From assembly GCF_937770335.1 (NCBI RefSeq), contig NZ_CALJHY010000004.1:277694-341693 (forward strand): a stretch of DNA of 64,000 bases, written 5' to 3'. The position numbers were made by a program, and so were the translations under genes. This document shows positions 45,664-55,542 of the stretch, one piece after another (position 1 is the first letter of the stretch; each line of letters starts with the position of its first letter). The stretch comes from an uncultured Glaciecola sp. Its GTDB lineage: Bacteria; Pseudomonadota; Gammaproteobacteria; Enterobacterales; Alteromonadaceae. The notes beneath the pieces were generated by a model. That model did not search any database and had not been told where the DNA came from. It saw only the letters and a list, made by a program, of their open reading frames with translations.

Positions 45664-48099
45664 ATGAGTGGTGCACGCGCATTTTTTAGTAAAATAGTTA
45701 CTTTACCTATTCGTTGGCTCATTTCGGTTAACAGCGTTCCCGCGAATATTGAAGCTGAATTAGGTATAGACAAAAAGAAACCGCTTTTGTATTTGATTCA
45801 AACAGAGTCCATCACTGATCTCGTAGCTTTGCAAAAGTCAGCTGCCGGTTTAGGCCTGCCTGATCCCACCACATCAATTGAATTCTTGGGAGAGGAACAC
45901 AAACGTTGCTACTTTTTAACTCGCCCTCAAAGCTTACTGTCAAGAAAAGTGAAGAAGACAACAATTGAAGACGTGTTCACAAACATGTTCCATTTACATC
46001 GTGAAAATCCAGAACTTGATTTGCAAGTTGTCCCTGTTTTCATATCGTGGGGCAGGTCTGCGGGTAAAAAGTCTTCAGGCTTCGCTCAGCTTTTAGCGGA
46101 CAGAGCATCTCCTAGTTGGTTAAGAAAACTCTTCATTGTTATATTTTTGGGACGTGACAATGTGGTCAGTTACAGTAAAGCGGTATCGACAAAACAGATG
46201 GGACAACTACATGGTTCAAACCAGAAAATATCCCAAAAATTAGTCCGCGTAGCAAGGACTCACTTTCAACGTAAACGGCAAGTATTAAACGGTCCAACAC
46301 TTTTAGAACGTTCAACCTTATATAACTCCTTGTTAGCCTCTGATTCAGTTAAACAAGCTATGACTGACACCATGCGCCAAAAAAACATCAGTGCCCAAGA
46401 AGCTAAAAAACTGGCCATAGGGTACATCGACGAAATTGCCGCGGACTATCGTGTTGGGCTAATTCGCATCAGCGAACGCATATTGGGGCGTATTTGGAAT
46501 AAAATATATAATGGTATACATGTCGGCCATGCTTATCGAGTCCGTGAGCTTGCCCAAAACGGTCATGAAATAATTTACGTGCCTTGTCATCGCTCGCACA
46601 TGGATTACCTGTTGTTAACTTACGTTATTTACAACGAAGGTTTGGTAACACCGCATATAGCAGCGGGTATAAATCTTAATTTTTGGCCTGTAGGCAAGAT
46701 ATTCAGGCGTTGTGGTGCTTTTTTTCTACGCCGCAGTTTTGCCGGTAATAAACTCTACACCGCGACCTTTAGAGAATACTTAGAGCTGCTGTTTAACAAA
46801 GGATATTCAGTTAAGTATTACCCAGAGGGCGGGCGCTCAAGAACGGGCCGATTGCTTCCTCCTAAAACCGGGATGTTAGCAATGACGTTGCAAGCCGCGC
46901 TTAAAGGTATTAACCGCCCGGTCTCAATTGTGCCTGTCTACTTAGGTTACGAGCATGTGATGGAAGTAAAGAGCTATCAAAAGGAGCTCAAAGGGAAGAC
47001 CAAGAAAAAAGAATCACCAACTCAGGTATTTTCGGCTATTCGTAAACTCAAAAACTATGGCCATGGTTTCGTTAACTTTGGTGAGCCATTGCAAATTAAT
47101 CAGTTCTTGGACCAGAGCGTAGAAAATTGGCGCGAACCGTCGCCGGACAGTCCTGATAAGAAACCGGCCTGGTTAACACCTGCGGTGAACAAGCTTGCTG
47201 ACGTCATTATGACCCGAATTAACCGAGCCGCGGCTCTAAACGGTACTGCGTTGGTTGCGTTGTGTTTGTTATCATCTAAAACTCACATTATGAGTGAGTC
47301 AGAACTGACCAGGGCACTCAAAGATTATCTGACATTATTGTCAAAAGTGCCTTTTAGTGGAGATTTTACCCTACCAGAAGAAGACGCGGAAGAGTTGGTG
47401 CAAACCACATTGGCACTCAATCGATTCGAACAATCGACAGACCAATACGGAAAATTAGTCGCTGCCAAAGAGGGTAACGCGGCATTACTGACTTACTACC
47501 GTAACAATATTTTGCACGTCTTTGCTTTACCCAGTTTAATTATGGCTGTTATTTTCAATCACAAGAAGGTGGAAAAGGCAGCCGTTATTGACATGGTCAC
47601 CAAACTCTATCCTTTATTAAAACGCGAATTCTTTTTGCACTATTCGCTGGAGGAAGCACTTGAGCAAACCGAAACGCTTATTGTGCAAATGCAAGTGCAG
47701 GGTCTGTTGATGCAAAACGGTGACTTTTTATCGCCTCCCTCGTCAAGTGATGACGGTTTCCACTCTGCTTGGTTATTGAGTCGCGCGATGCAAGAAACTT
47801 GGCAACGCTATGCTGTCGTCTTAAGAGTATTGGAAAAAGAAAAAACTATCGCCCGCTCACAATTGGAGAAACAAAGCTGTCTTATTGCCGAGCGTCTTTC
47901 CACTCTCTATGGTATGAGCTCACCTGAGTTCTATGATAAAAATGTACTGGGATCGTTTGTGAATGCGCTGCGCGAGAACAAATTGCTCAACACCCTCGAC
48001 AGTGGGACCTTTGCGTTTTCAGAAGACAGCTTGGCACTGAAAAAAGCGATTATGGAATTAGTTTGGCCTGAAATAGCTCAGCATTTAGAAAAAATTTAA
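45664..48099 (+). CDS. plsB: Glycerol-3-phosphate 1-O-acyltransferase PlsB
   Basis: The 811-residue membrane-associated enzyme acylates glycerol 3-phosphate at position 1, the first step of phospholipid synthesis. The acyltransferase motif HRSHMDYLLL places the catalytic His at about residue 309, with the substrate-binding blocks GAFFLRRSFAGNKLY, KYYPEGGRSRTGRL and IVPVYLGYE following in order. Length equals E. coli PlsB (807). AGGAAG precedes the ATG. The lexA-plsB divergent order is conserved. Confidence 0.97.
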   Translation: MSGARAFFSKIVTLPIRWLISVNSVPANIEAELGIDKKKPLLYLIQTESITDLVALQKSAAGLGLPDPTTSIEFLGEEHKRCYFLTRPQSLLSRKVKKTTIEDVFTNMFHLHRENPELDLQVVPVFISWGRSAGKKSSGFAQLLADRASPSWLRKLFIVIFLGRDNVVSYSKAVSTKQMGQLHGSNQKISQKLVRVARTHFQRKRQVLNGPTLLERSTLYNSLLASDSVKQAMTDTMRQKNISAQEAKKLAIGYIDEIAADYRVGLIRISERILGRIWNKIYNGIHVGHAYRVRELAQNGHEIIYVPCHRSHMDYLLLTYVIYNEGLVTPHIAAGINLNFWPVGKIFRRCGAFFLRRSFAGNKLYTATFREYLELLFNKGYSVKYYPEGGRSRTGRLLPPKTGMLAMTLQAALKGINRPVSIVPVYLGYEHVMEVKSYQKELKGKTKKKESPTQVFSAIRKLKNYGHGFVNFGEPLQINQFLDQSVENWREPSPDSPDKKPAWLTPAVNKLADVIMTRINRAAALNGTALVALCLLSSKTHIMSESELTRALKDYLTLLSKVPFSGDFTLPEEDAEELVQTTLALNRFEQSTDQYGKLVAAKEGNAALLTYYRNNILHVFALPSLIMAVIFNHKKVEKAAVIDMVTKLYPLLKREFFLHYSLEEALEQTETLIVQMQVQGLLMQNGDFLSPPSSSDDGFHSAWLLSRAMQETWQRYAVVLRVLEKEKTIARSQLEKQSCLIAERLSTLYGMSSPEFYDKNVLGSFVNALRENKLLNTLDSGTFAFSEDSLALKKAIMELVWPEIAQHLEKI

Positions 48100-48104
48100 C
48101 AACA

Positions 48105-48125
48105 AGGGCAGATTAATTCTGCCCT
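48105..48125 (-). terminator. Candidate terminator at the 3' end of ilvA
   Basis: AGGGCAGA (48105-48112) pairs with TCTGCCCT (48118-48125) around a five-base loop. The ilvA stop codon (48113-48115) lies in the loop. On the minus strand a T-rich stretch follows after a few bases, so it may act for ilvA; evidence is moderate. Confidence 0.5.
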
Positions 48126-49708
48126 GATAAAAATAGTCGATATGCAGGATTGTCTCTATGTTCGTGCATGTCAAAACCAAGTTCGCTTACGTGCAAGTCA
48201 AATAATGCTCGTTTGTTGTCATCAATATCAAAACCAGCTAAAACTAGACCTTCAGCCGCGCCATGATTTCGATAATGAAACAGAGTGATGTTCCATTGCT
48301 CTCCTAATTTTGTTAAAAAGTGCATTAACGCACCCGGATATTCAGGAAAGGCAAAAGAGAATATATGTTCGTTAATATGCTCTTGAGGCTTACCACCGAC
48401 CATATGCCTAACGTGCAGCTTTGCCAACTCGTTATCCGACATATCTAAACACTCATAGCCATTTTTATTTAGTCGCTTTAACAGTGCTTGAAGCTCTGTC
48501 ATACCACGCTTTAACTTAACGCCAACAAAAATATGTGCAGCGTCGCTTTTTGCGTAGCGATAATTGAATTCAGTTATTGTAATACCGCCTAACATTTCAC
48601 AAAAAGCCTTAAAGGATCCTTTTGCTTCGGGAATTTTCACAGCAAAAACCGCTTCTTTTTGCTCGCCTAATTCACAGCGTTCCGATACATACCGTAATGT
48701 ATGAAAATTAATATTCGCACCGCATAATACACCGCCAATTACGGCACCTTGGAGCTTATATTGCTTGGTATATTTGCGAATGCCTGCGACTGATAAAGCG
48801 CCTGCGGGTTCTGCAATAACTCGCGTATCATCAAAAATATCTTTAATTGCGGTACAAATTTCATCATTGGTTACGGTAATTACATCATCTAAATATGCTT
48901 GGCATAATCTAAAGGTTTCGCTACCAATAGTTTTTACCGCGACACCGTCTGCAAAAATACCGACGGTGGGTAAAGTAACCGGAGCGCCCTTTTCCATCGC
49001 CGCTATTAAACATGCAGACTCAGCTGACTCCACACCAATAATTTTAATATCAGGGCGTAGCTGTTTTATATAAACAGCTATTCCAGCGGCCAACCCACCG
49101 CCACCGACCGCTACAAATAAATATTCTAAATTAGGGTTTTGCTCAAGCATTTCCTTCGCTATGGTGCCCTGTCCAGCAATAACATCTGGATGATCAAAAG
49201 GCGGGATCATAGAAAAACCATTTTCAGCACATAGCTTTTTGGCTAGATCACTGGCCTGATCAAAACTCGTTCCCGACTGCACGACCGTGACATTGTTGCC
49301 GCCAAAACGTTTTACCGCCTCAACCTTAATATCGGGAGTCGTTTCGGGCATTATAATGGTTGCTTTAATATTTAACTTTTTGGCTGCGTAAGCAACACCT
49401 TGCGCATGATTGCCCGCCGAAGCCGCAACAATTCCAGCCGCTTTTTGTTCATCACTGAGTTGGCGAATACAATTATACGCTCCTCGAATTTTGAACGATT
49501 TAACCGGCTGTTGATCCTCGCGTTTCAAATAAACTTTGTTTTTAAGCTCCGTCGATAAGCTAGCTAGATAATCAAGGTCTGAATTAATAGCCGCCTCATA
49601 GACGGGTGCGCACAATATTTTAGTTAAATATTGATATGGCGACATTTTACCCGTGACTATTTGAGTACTTGAACCTGCGTTATTTGTATTTACGTTACTT
49701 GACGACAT
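48113..49708 (-). CDS. ilvA: Threonine dehydratase (deaminase), biosynthetic
   Basis: The 531-residue PLP enzyme converts threonine to 2-oxobutanoate, the first committed step to isoleucine. The PLP Lys is Lys73 in PVKSFKIRGAYN and the phosphate-binding glycine loop is VAVGGGGLAAG (about 205-215). Two ACT-like domains at about 335-525 give isoleucine feedback control, so this is the long biosynthetic type rather than the catabolic TdcB. It stands alone: the usual ilvG-M-E-D genes are not next to it. Two short frames and a terminator-like hairpin lie upstream. Confidence 0.96.
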   Translation of the reverse strand: MSSSNVNTNNAGSSTQIVTGKMSPYQYLTKILCAPVYEAAINSDLDYLASLSTELKNKVYLKREDQQPVKSFKIRGAYNCIRQLSDEQKAAGIVAASAGNHAQGVAYAAKKLNIKATIIMPETTPDIKVEAVKRFGGNNVTVVQSGTSFDQASDLAKKLCAENGFSMIPPFDHPDVIAGQGTIAKEMLEQNPNLEYLFVAVGGGGLAAGIAVYIKQLRPDIKIIGVESAESACLIAAMEKGAPVTLPTVGIFADGVAVKTIGSETFRLCQAYLDDVITVTNDEICTAIKDIFDDTRVIAEPAGALSVAGIRKYTKQYKLQGAVIGGVLCGANINFHTLRYVSERCELGEQKEAVFAVKIPEAKGSFKAFCEMLGGITITEFNYRYAKSDAAHIFVGVKLKRGMTELQALLKRLNKNGYECLDMSDNELAKLHVRHMVGGKPQEHINEHIFSFAFPEYPGALMHFLTKLGEQWNITLFHYRNHGAAEGLVLAGFDIDDNKRALFDLHVSELGFDMHEHRDNPAYRLFLSGQN

Positions 49709-50171
49709 TAGTAATCCAATTTTGAGTGCTCGTGCATAATGGCTTTGACGCTGCTCTTAGCTTGTCATTTTTTATCTAAGCCAAGCTCGACCTCTATGCA
49801 TTAAAACTTGTATTTTGTTTGCTAACCTATTCTATCCATCACTTTTGCAAGCGCATTTGCAGACCTAAGATTAGGTAACAGTTATAAAAAATAAGGGCGT
49901 TAAAAACGAAAAAACCCTCTTAAACTGAGGGTTTTGTGGACTCTAAGAATACACTGCTCCCTCGCTCAACAATCGCCATTACACATTTTTTGAATATGCC
50001 GATGTTGCGAAGATGCTTGAAAAATCTTGATTCATATTGTCGTCACTCGATCAATGTGCCTCAATTCATGGTGCTTCGCAAGCACTTCTTGAAAATACTC
50101 TCATAAAGGACAGCTGTTTTTAGTACGTCCATCAAATAGGCTATGACAATTAAATTAAAAGGATTTAACGC
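49709..50171. other. ilvA-comM divergent intergenic region with candidate leader frames
   Basis: 463 bases. On the minus strand, toward ilvA, two tiny frames run 50035-49979 (18 codons) and 49979-49920 (19 codons), joined by a TAATG overlap. A T-followed hairpin comes next at 49911-49935, and ilvA starts 200 bases later. On the plus strand a 6-bp hairpin GTGCTT-CGC-AAGCAC lies at 50071-50085, and AAGGA precedes comM. No other gene is supported. Confidence 0.5.
49911..49935 (-). terminator. Terminator-like hairpin upstream of ilvA (possible attenuator)
   Basis: AAAACCCTC (49911-49919) pairs perfectly with GAGGGTTTT (49927-49935), seven-base loop. On the minus strand the arm runs into TTTTTTCGTTTTT, a convincing U-tract. 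It is about 200 bases before the ilvA start in the ilvA direction, so transcripts starting further right must pass it. Confidence 0.65.
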
Positions 50172-51887
50172 ATGTCTTTATCTATCGTCTACACTCGCGC
50201 AAATTTAGGTGTTGACGCCCCCCTAGTGACAATTGAGGTGCATTTATCGAATGGGTTACCCGCGTTTAACTTAGTAGGGCTGCCTGAAACCACTGTAAAG
50301 GAATCGCGAGACCGAGTGCGCAGCGCTATCATCAATTCTGACTTTGAATTCCCGTCAAAAAGAATCACGGTGAATATGGCGCCAGCAGACCTTCCGAAAG
50401 GGGGCAGTCGCTTCGACTTAGCCATCGCTATTGGTATTATCGCCGCTAGTGAACAACTCAACAGAGTCGATTTAACTCAGTACGAATTTGTCGGTGAGTT
50501 AGCATTGTCAGGTAACTTACGCCCAATACAAGGTGCTTTGCCGATGGCGTTTGCAGCGTCCAAATCAAACCGGAAATTGGTGCTACCTAAAAGCAATGGT
50601 GACGAAGCGAGCCTTGTTAGTTCAGCTCAAATTATAGCTGCCAATTCACTCACCGAAGTCTACTTGCACCTATGTAACAAACGTAAAATAGCATCTCACA
50701 TAACTACGAAAGCAAAAGTGACGCCGTCTACCTGCGGCGACATGTCTGAAATTGTTGAACAACACCATGCCAAACGGGCATTAGAAATTGCAGCTGCAGG
50801 GGCCCACAACATCTTGTTTTTCGGACCCGCAGGCACAGGAAAAAGCATGTTGGCCAATAGATTACTGTCCATTATGCCAGAGTTGGACGAGGAATCGGCG
50901 TTGACGTCAGCCTCCATTCGTTCAATTTCGGGTGATAAAATTTGTCCATCAACTTGGCGTAATCGTGCATTTAGACAACCACATCACACCTGTTCGGCTA
51001 TTGCACTTGTCGGCGGCGGTAGCTATCCAAAGCCTGGAGAAATTTCATTAGCACATAAAGGTGTTTTATTTCTTGATGAGTTACCTGAGTTTGGAAGGCA
51101 CATACTAGATGTGTTGCGCGAGCCCATGGAAACCGGCGAAATTAACATTTCACGTGCAGCGCAAAAAGTGGTTTATCCTGCTGATTTTCAATTAGTCTGC
51201 GCAATGAATCCAAGTCCAACCGGTGACATAAATGACCAACGCGCAAACCCCGATCAAGTACTTCGCTATTTGAATAGAATTTCTGGACCTTTTCTTGACC
51301 GTATCGATCTGCAAGTTAATGTACCTAAAATTGACTTGAGCAAAGCGCTAAAAATAAAACACCAAAGTAAGCCCGTCGTCGAGATTTCACAATCAAGTAC
51401 GGGTGGTAATATTCACCTAATGAAAATAGCAGTCAATTCAGATTTCGATTCATCTACTGACCGCTACCATCCTAATTCTCGACTCACCACTACCGAGGCT
51501 GAAACCCCCTACTCCGAGCAATTGAATAAGAGCCAAAAGAGTCACAATGCCGCGCGATTAGTTAATAAGGGAACAGAGACTAGCGAAATTGTGAAGCGTC
51601 GTGTGATATTAGCACAACAGCGCCAGTTAGAACGTCAAGGCAAATTGAACAAAAGTCTAACTGGTAAAGAGATTGAGCAGTATTGTCCATTGAGTGAAAC
51701 CGAGAGCTTATTTTTGAGTAAGGCGATGCAGAGTATGAATTTGTCGATGCGTGCCTATCATCGAACAATGCGAGTAGCTCGAACCATTGCAGACTTAGAC
51801 TGCGTTGAACGTGTGAACCAACAACATTTGGCCGAAGCCCTAAGTTTTAGAAGCTTTGACCGTATGCTAAATGAACTCACGGAATAA
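50172..51887 (+). CDS. comM: YifB/ComM-family Mg-chelatase-like AAA+ ATPase
   Basis: The 571-residue protein has an N-terminal ChlI-type domain (LVGLPETTVKESRDRVRSAI), the AAA+ core with Walker A FFGPAGTGKSMLANRLL (about 215-230) and Walker B GVLFLDELPEFGR, and the C-terminal MCM-AAA lid (LSMRAYHRTMRVARTIADL). ComM is a helicase that promotes branch migration during natural transformation. It is about 65 residues longer than E. coli YifB because of a polar insertion at about 393-466. The yifB-ilv neighbourhood is conserved. Confidence 0.94.
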   Translation: MSLSIVYTRANLGVDAPLVTIEVHLSNGLPAFNLVGLPETTVKESRDRVRSAIINSDFEFPSKRITVNMAPADLPKGGSRFDLAIAIGIIAASEQLNRVDLTQYEFVGELALSGNLRPIQGALPMAFAASKSNRKLVLPKSNGDEASLVSSAQIIAANSLTEVYLHLCNKRKIASHITTKAKVTPSTCGDMSEIVEQHHAKRALEIAAAGAHNILFFGPAGTGKSMLANRLLSIMPELDEESALTSASIRSISGDKICPSTWRNRAFRQPHHTCSAIALVGGGSYPKPGEISLAHKGVLFLDELPEFGRHILDVLREPMETGEINISRAAQKVVYPADFQLVCAMNPSPTGDINDQRANPDQVLRYLNRISGPFLDRIDLQVNVPKIDLSKALKIKHQSKPVVEISQSSTGGNIHLMKIAVNSDFDSSTDRYHPNSRLTTTEAETPYSEQLNKSQKSHNAARLVNKGTETSEIVKRRVILAQQRQLERQGKLNKSLTGKEIEQYCPLSETESLFLSKAMQSMNLSMRAYHRTMRVARTIADLDCVERVNQQHLAEALSFRSFDRMLNELTE

Positions 51888-51888
51888 A

Positions 51889-52089
51889 CTAAATACTCTC
51901 GGGCGCTTGAAAAATCGCTTCGATGGGCATCTCAAAGAGCTTTGCAGCTTTAAATGCAAGCGACAAACTGGGGTCGTATTTGCCTTTTTCTATCGCAATA
52001 ATGGTTTGTCGCGAAACATCCAATTCTGCTGCAAGGTCGGCCTGAGTCCAATCGCGCTCAGCTCTCAATACTTTAAAGCGATTTTTCAT
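51889..52089 (-). CDS. Small XRE-family DNA-binding protein
   Basis: A 66-residue protein that is essentially one Cro/CI-type helix-turn-helix (RAERDWTQADLAAELDVSRQ, ending in FEMPIEAIFQ). This is the compact YgzD/YozG class usually encoded with a membrane protein. Its start overlaps the stop of the upstream membrane-protein gene by four bases (ATGA). It probably represses its own operon. Its stop abuts comM. Confidence 0.9.
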   Translation of the reverse strand: MKNRFKVLRAERDWTQADLAAELDVSRQTIIAIEKGKYDPSLSLAFKAAKLFEMPIEAIFQAPESI

Positions 52090-52514
52090 GAATACTTCCT
52101 GTGTGCCAAAATCATACTAACAGCATACGAAATACCCATCACAAAAAGTACGCCGGAGGGGTCTGGCTGAAATTCAACTAAGCGGATTGATTCTAGCAAA
52201 CCATATACTGCACCAAAAACGATACTAACCCCCAACGACATGGCCATTGCGACCAGATGAATACGTTGCTGTAATTCGTCTAAATCTTCCAAGTGCTGTT
52301 TATTTGCCATAATCATCTTGTAGCCCATGATCACATTAAGGCCGATGGTACATAAAGAAATAGCCTGATGATAATCCCATAGCAACACTGGGCCAAAAGC
52401 TACAATAGCTAAACTTACTAGCCATGCACTCGTCCAAATAGCTAAGGATTTTGTGTTTCGTTTAGATTTTTTGGCAATACTATTGTTCGTTTTTTTAGTC
52501 TGTATATCATTCAT
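52086..52514 (-). CDS. Multi-helix membrane protein paired with an XRE regulator
   Basis: About 142 residues. After a polar, Lys-rich N-terminus there are four hydrophobic helices (about 25-45, 52-67, 85-105, 115-135) with a DLDELQQRIHLVAMAMS segment between. I do not know its function. The ATG at 52514 has AGG ten bases upstream; an open frame continues to 52616 but adds an unlike basic stretch. The coupled pair regulator plus membrane protein recurs in many bacteria. Confidence 0.72.
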   Translation of the reverse strand: MNDIQTKKTNNSIAKKSKRNTKSLAIWTSAWLVSLAIVAFGPVLLWDYHQAISLCTIGLNVIMGYKMIMANKQHLEDLDELQQRIHLVAMAMSLGVSIVFGAVYGLLESIRLVEFQPDPSGVLFVMGISYAVSMILAHRKYS

Positions 52515-52806
52515 ATCATTGCCTTTTTTTGTTTTCCCTAACGTAAGTCTGGCTGAGCTAACGCGTTTTATCGTTAGATACCTGATAGCATATTTGTTGA
52601 AACCTGATGTCAACATGAGCCGTCATTCCCAAACACCTAAATTGATGAGCATTACGTTTATATAAGGGCTATCTAATAAAATATTACAGAAGAATTCACA
52701 TTCAAACTCTTTGCTATTAGGTAAAGCGTCCTTTACTTATAGACAAGTTAAGCTTACTTTACATTAGTGTCAAGTAAACTTAACTTTTTGTTAGTTATTA
52801 ATTACA

Positions 52807-53670
52807 TTAACTTTTGAAAAGATCAATCATTACCCGCAATAAAGCTTCGTTTTCACGTTCACGCAAAAAACATAAACCTAAGGAGTAAGGTTCTATATCT
52901 TGAACATCAAGGCTGGTCACCTTTGTTTTAGCTACCGAATTATCTAAAACAATTTGCGGAACAAAACCAATGCCTAAACCTAGGGCCACCATACTTACAA
53001 TAGCTTCGTTTCCTGACACACTGGCATATACTCGCGGTTTCACGCCATGTTCGGCAAACCAGTGATTTACGGTTCTTTTCGATGGCCCACCGGCTGGCAT
53101 GACAACACTGTGCTCATGCCACTTCACCTCATCAATATGAGCTATCTGAAGTGTTTTAGGAACAATCAGAACTAAAGGAACTTTATCAATTTGTATAAAT
53201 GATAAGTGATCAGGAAAATCTGGGGTGTGAATAGCAATCGCTATATCCGCTTTATGCTGCTCAATGGTGTCTATAGCAAGGGAATGATCGCCTGTATCTA
53301 GTTTCAGCTCAATTTGAGGATATTGCGCCTGCAGCTTATCTAACAACTTCGGTAAATGACTTTGACTTGCAGTGACTGAGCAGTATAACGAAAGCGATCC
53401 ACTCAATTGAGTTTGCTGTTGACCGATGTCAGCACGCACTTGCAACCAGGCATTCAAAGTCACTTCCGCAAATTCCAAAAAGCGTTGCCCCGCAGCGGTC
53501 AATTTCACGCTGCGATTATTACGAACAAACAGCGCAGCGCCACATTCCTCTTCTAGCCGGCTAATGGCACGAGACAAGGTAGGCGGTGAAACAAACATAG
53601 CTCGAGCAGTTTTACCGAAATGTAAGCCTTTGGCTAGATGTCGGAACATTTGTAGGGCCTTTAATTCCAT
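52807..53670 (-). CDS. ilvY: LysR-type activator IlvY
   Basis: A 287-residue LysR regulator: the N-terminal winged helix (LKALQMFRHLAKGLHFGKTA to LSRAISRLEEECG, about 3-60) and a periplasmic-binding-protein-like sensor domain. It matches IlvY in length and in its divergent position to ilvC. IlvY senses acetohydroxybutyrate or acetolactate and activates ilvC. The intergenic dyad at 53721-53737 is a likely operator. Confidence 0.92.
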   Translation of the reverse strand: MELKALQMFRHLAKGLHFGKTARAMFVSPPTLSRAISRLEEECGAALFVRNNRSVKLTAAGQRFLEFAEVTLNAWLQVRADIGQQQTQLSGSLSLYCSVTASQSHLPKLLDKLQAQYPQIELKLDTGDHSLAIDTIEQHKADIAIAIHTPDFPDHLSFIQIDKVPLVLIVPKTLQIAHIDEVKWHEHSVVMPAGGPSKRTVNHWFAEHGVKPRVYASVSGNEAIVSMVALGLGIGFVPQIVLDNSVAKTKVTSLDVQDIEPYSLGLCFLRERENEALLRVMIDLFKS

Positions 53671-53720
53671 TCTTTGTCACCTATTACTAATCTAAACAGG
53701 ATGCTCATTATAATTGCAAC

Positions 53721-53758
53721 GTTTCATTATATGAAACATTAAGTTTCAAATATATCAC
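53721..53758. promoter_or_regulatory. Candidate IlvY operators
   Basis: GTTTCAT-TAT-ATGAAAC (53721-53737) is a perfect dyad. A second copy of the left half, GTTTCAAATATATCAC, starts at 53743, 22 bases or two helical turns downstream. Tandem operators between ilvY and ilvC are known in E. coli; this sequence assignment is inference. Confidence 0.6.
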
Positions 53759-53894
53759 TTTATAAAACAAAAATATTTACATATTATCGATGAATGTCGT
53801 CACAGACACAAAAATAAACACTCAATCCGCTTTTAATTATGTGTGATTTGAGTGAGATGCTTGAAAAGCAGATTCAAAAATTATTGGACAGAAA

Positions 53895-55379
53895 ATGACA
53901 AATTACTTCAACACGTTACCTTTACGCAAGCAGTTAGATCAACTCGGTCAGTGCCGGTTTATGCACAAAAACGAATTCGCAGACGGGTGTGACTATCTTA
54001 AAGGTCAATCAATTGTCATCGTAGGCTGCGGTGCACAGGGTTTAAACCAAGGTTTGAACATGCGCGATTCTGGCTTAAACATTAGCTATGCATTGCGCCA
54101 AGCGGCTATTGATGAAAAACGCGATTCGTTCGTGCGAGCTTCATCAAATGGTTTTACTGTTGGTACTTATCAAGACTTAATCCCTGGAGCAGACTTAGTA
54201 TATAACTTAACGCCTGACAAACAACATTCAAGTGTCGTTGAAGCAGTTATGCCACTGATCAGGAAAGGCGCAACACTTAGTTATTCCCATGGCTTCAACA
54301 TCGTTGAGGAAGGTCAACAGATTCGTGCTGACATTACTGTCGTTATGTGCGCACCAAAATGTCCGGGAACGGAAGTTCGTGAAGAATATAAACGTGGATT
54401 TGGCGTGCCGACACTTATTGCTGTGCACCCAGAAAATGATCCCGAAAATAAAGGCTGGGCAATAGCGAAAGCATTAGCTAGCGCAACTGGTGGTGATAGA
54501 GCCGGTGTACTTGAAAGTTCTTTTGTTGCTGAAGTGAAGTCAGATTTGATGGGCGAGCAAACCATTTTATGTGGTATGCAGCAAGCAGGCGCCATACTTG
54601 CCTTTGATAAGATGGTAGCTGACGGTGTCGATCCAGCCTATGCAGGTGCATTGGTTCAATATGGATTAGAAGCCATCACTGAAGCCCTGAAAATCGGCGG
54701 CGTGACCAATATGATGGATAGATTATCAAACCCTGCCAAAATTGTTGCTCACGAATTATCAGTTGAATTAACGACATTGATGCGTCCTCTATTCGAGAAA
54801 CATCAAGACGATATTATTAGTGGTCACTTCTCAACGACCATGATGAATGATTGGGCTAATGGCGACGCTAATTTATTAATGTGGCGTGAAGAAACAGGCC
54901 AATCTGGTTTCGAGAAGGCACCTATATATAACGGTAAGATTTCAGACCAAGAATTTTTCGATAAAGGTATTTTGCTAGTTGCAATGATTAAAGCGGGTGT
55001 TGAACTAGCCTTTGATGTGATGGTTGAAGTCGGTATTTTACCTGAGTCGGCATACTACGAGTCGTTGCATGAAACACCACTTATCTCTAATACAATCGCT
55101 AGAAAGCGGCTATATGAAATGAACGTGGTTATTTCAGATACTGCTGAATACGGAAACTATTTATTCGCGAACGCGGCAGTGCCCTTGTTGCAGGAACACT
55201 TAATGCCAAAAATCACTGCCGAGCATATTGGTAGTGGTTTAGCTGACGAATCCATGGGCGTGGACAATAAGAAATTAGTGCTAGTTAACCATGCAATTCG
55301 TTCTCATGGCGTAGAAAGCGTTGGCGAGAAACTTCGTGGATACATGATCGATATGAAAGCAATTGTAGCGTCTGCATAA
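53895..55379 (+). CDS. ilvC: Ketol-acid reductoisomerase, class II
   Basis: The 494-residue enzyme makes 2,3-dihydroxy-isovalerate or -3-methylvalerate with NADPH and Mg2+. The Rossmann loop is [21 protein letters not shown] (about 36-55) with a basic NADPH-selecting region ([15 protein letters not shown]). The metal-site block [19 protein letters not shown] follows. The length and the doubled C-terminal knotted domain mark the long class II form found in enterobacteria and plants. A terminator follows at 55502. Confidence 0.97.
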   Translation: MTNYFNTLPLRKQLDQLGQCRFMHKNEFADGCDYLKGQSIVIVGCGAQGLNQGLNMRDSGLNISYALRQAAIDEKRDSFVRASSNGFTVGTYQDLIPGADLVYNLTPDKQHSSVVEAVMPLIRKGATLSYSHGFNIVEEGQQIRADITVVMCAPKCPGTEVREEYKRGFGVPTLIAVHPENDPENKGWAIAKALASATGGDRAGVLESSFVAEVKSDLMGEQTILCGMQQAGAILAFDKMVADGVDPAYAGALVQYGLEAITEALKIGGVTNMMDRLSNPAKIVAHELSVELTTLMRPLFEKHQDDIISGHFSTTMMNDWANGDANLLMWREETGQSGFEKAPIYNGKISDQEFFDKGILLVAMIKAGVELAFDVMVEVGILPESAYYESLHETPLISNTIARKRLYEMNVVISDTAEYGNYLFANAAVPLLQEHLMPKITAEHIGSGLADESMGVDNKKLVLVNHAIRSHGVESVGEKLRGYMIDMKAIVASA

Positions 55380-55501
55380 GCGGCAATTATAGAGTCAGTT
55401 TTTTGATCCCTAACTGGCTAAATGATTTTTGTACTGAAACAGAAACAAGCATTGGTTTCATCCCTTTTTCTGTCGTTAGGTGCTTTTAATAAGCTCCTTT
55501 T

Positions 55502-55530
55502 GCCCGGCCATTTTGGTCGGGCTTTTTTTT
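55502..55530 (+). terminator. Rho-independent terminator of ilvC
   Basis: GCCCGGCC (55502-55509) pairs with GGTCGGGC (55515-55522, one G-U), five-base loop, then eight T. Confidence 0.92.
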
Positions 55531-55542
55531 CTAGACTGCTTA

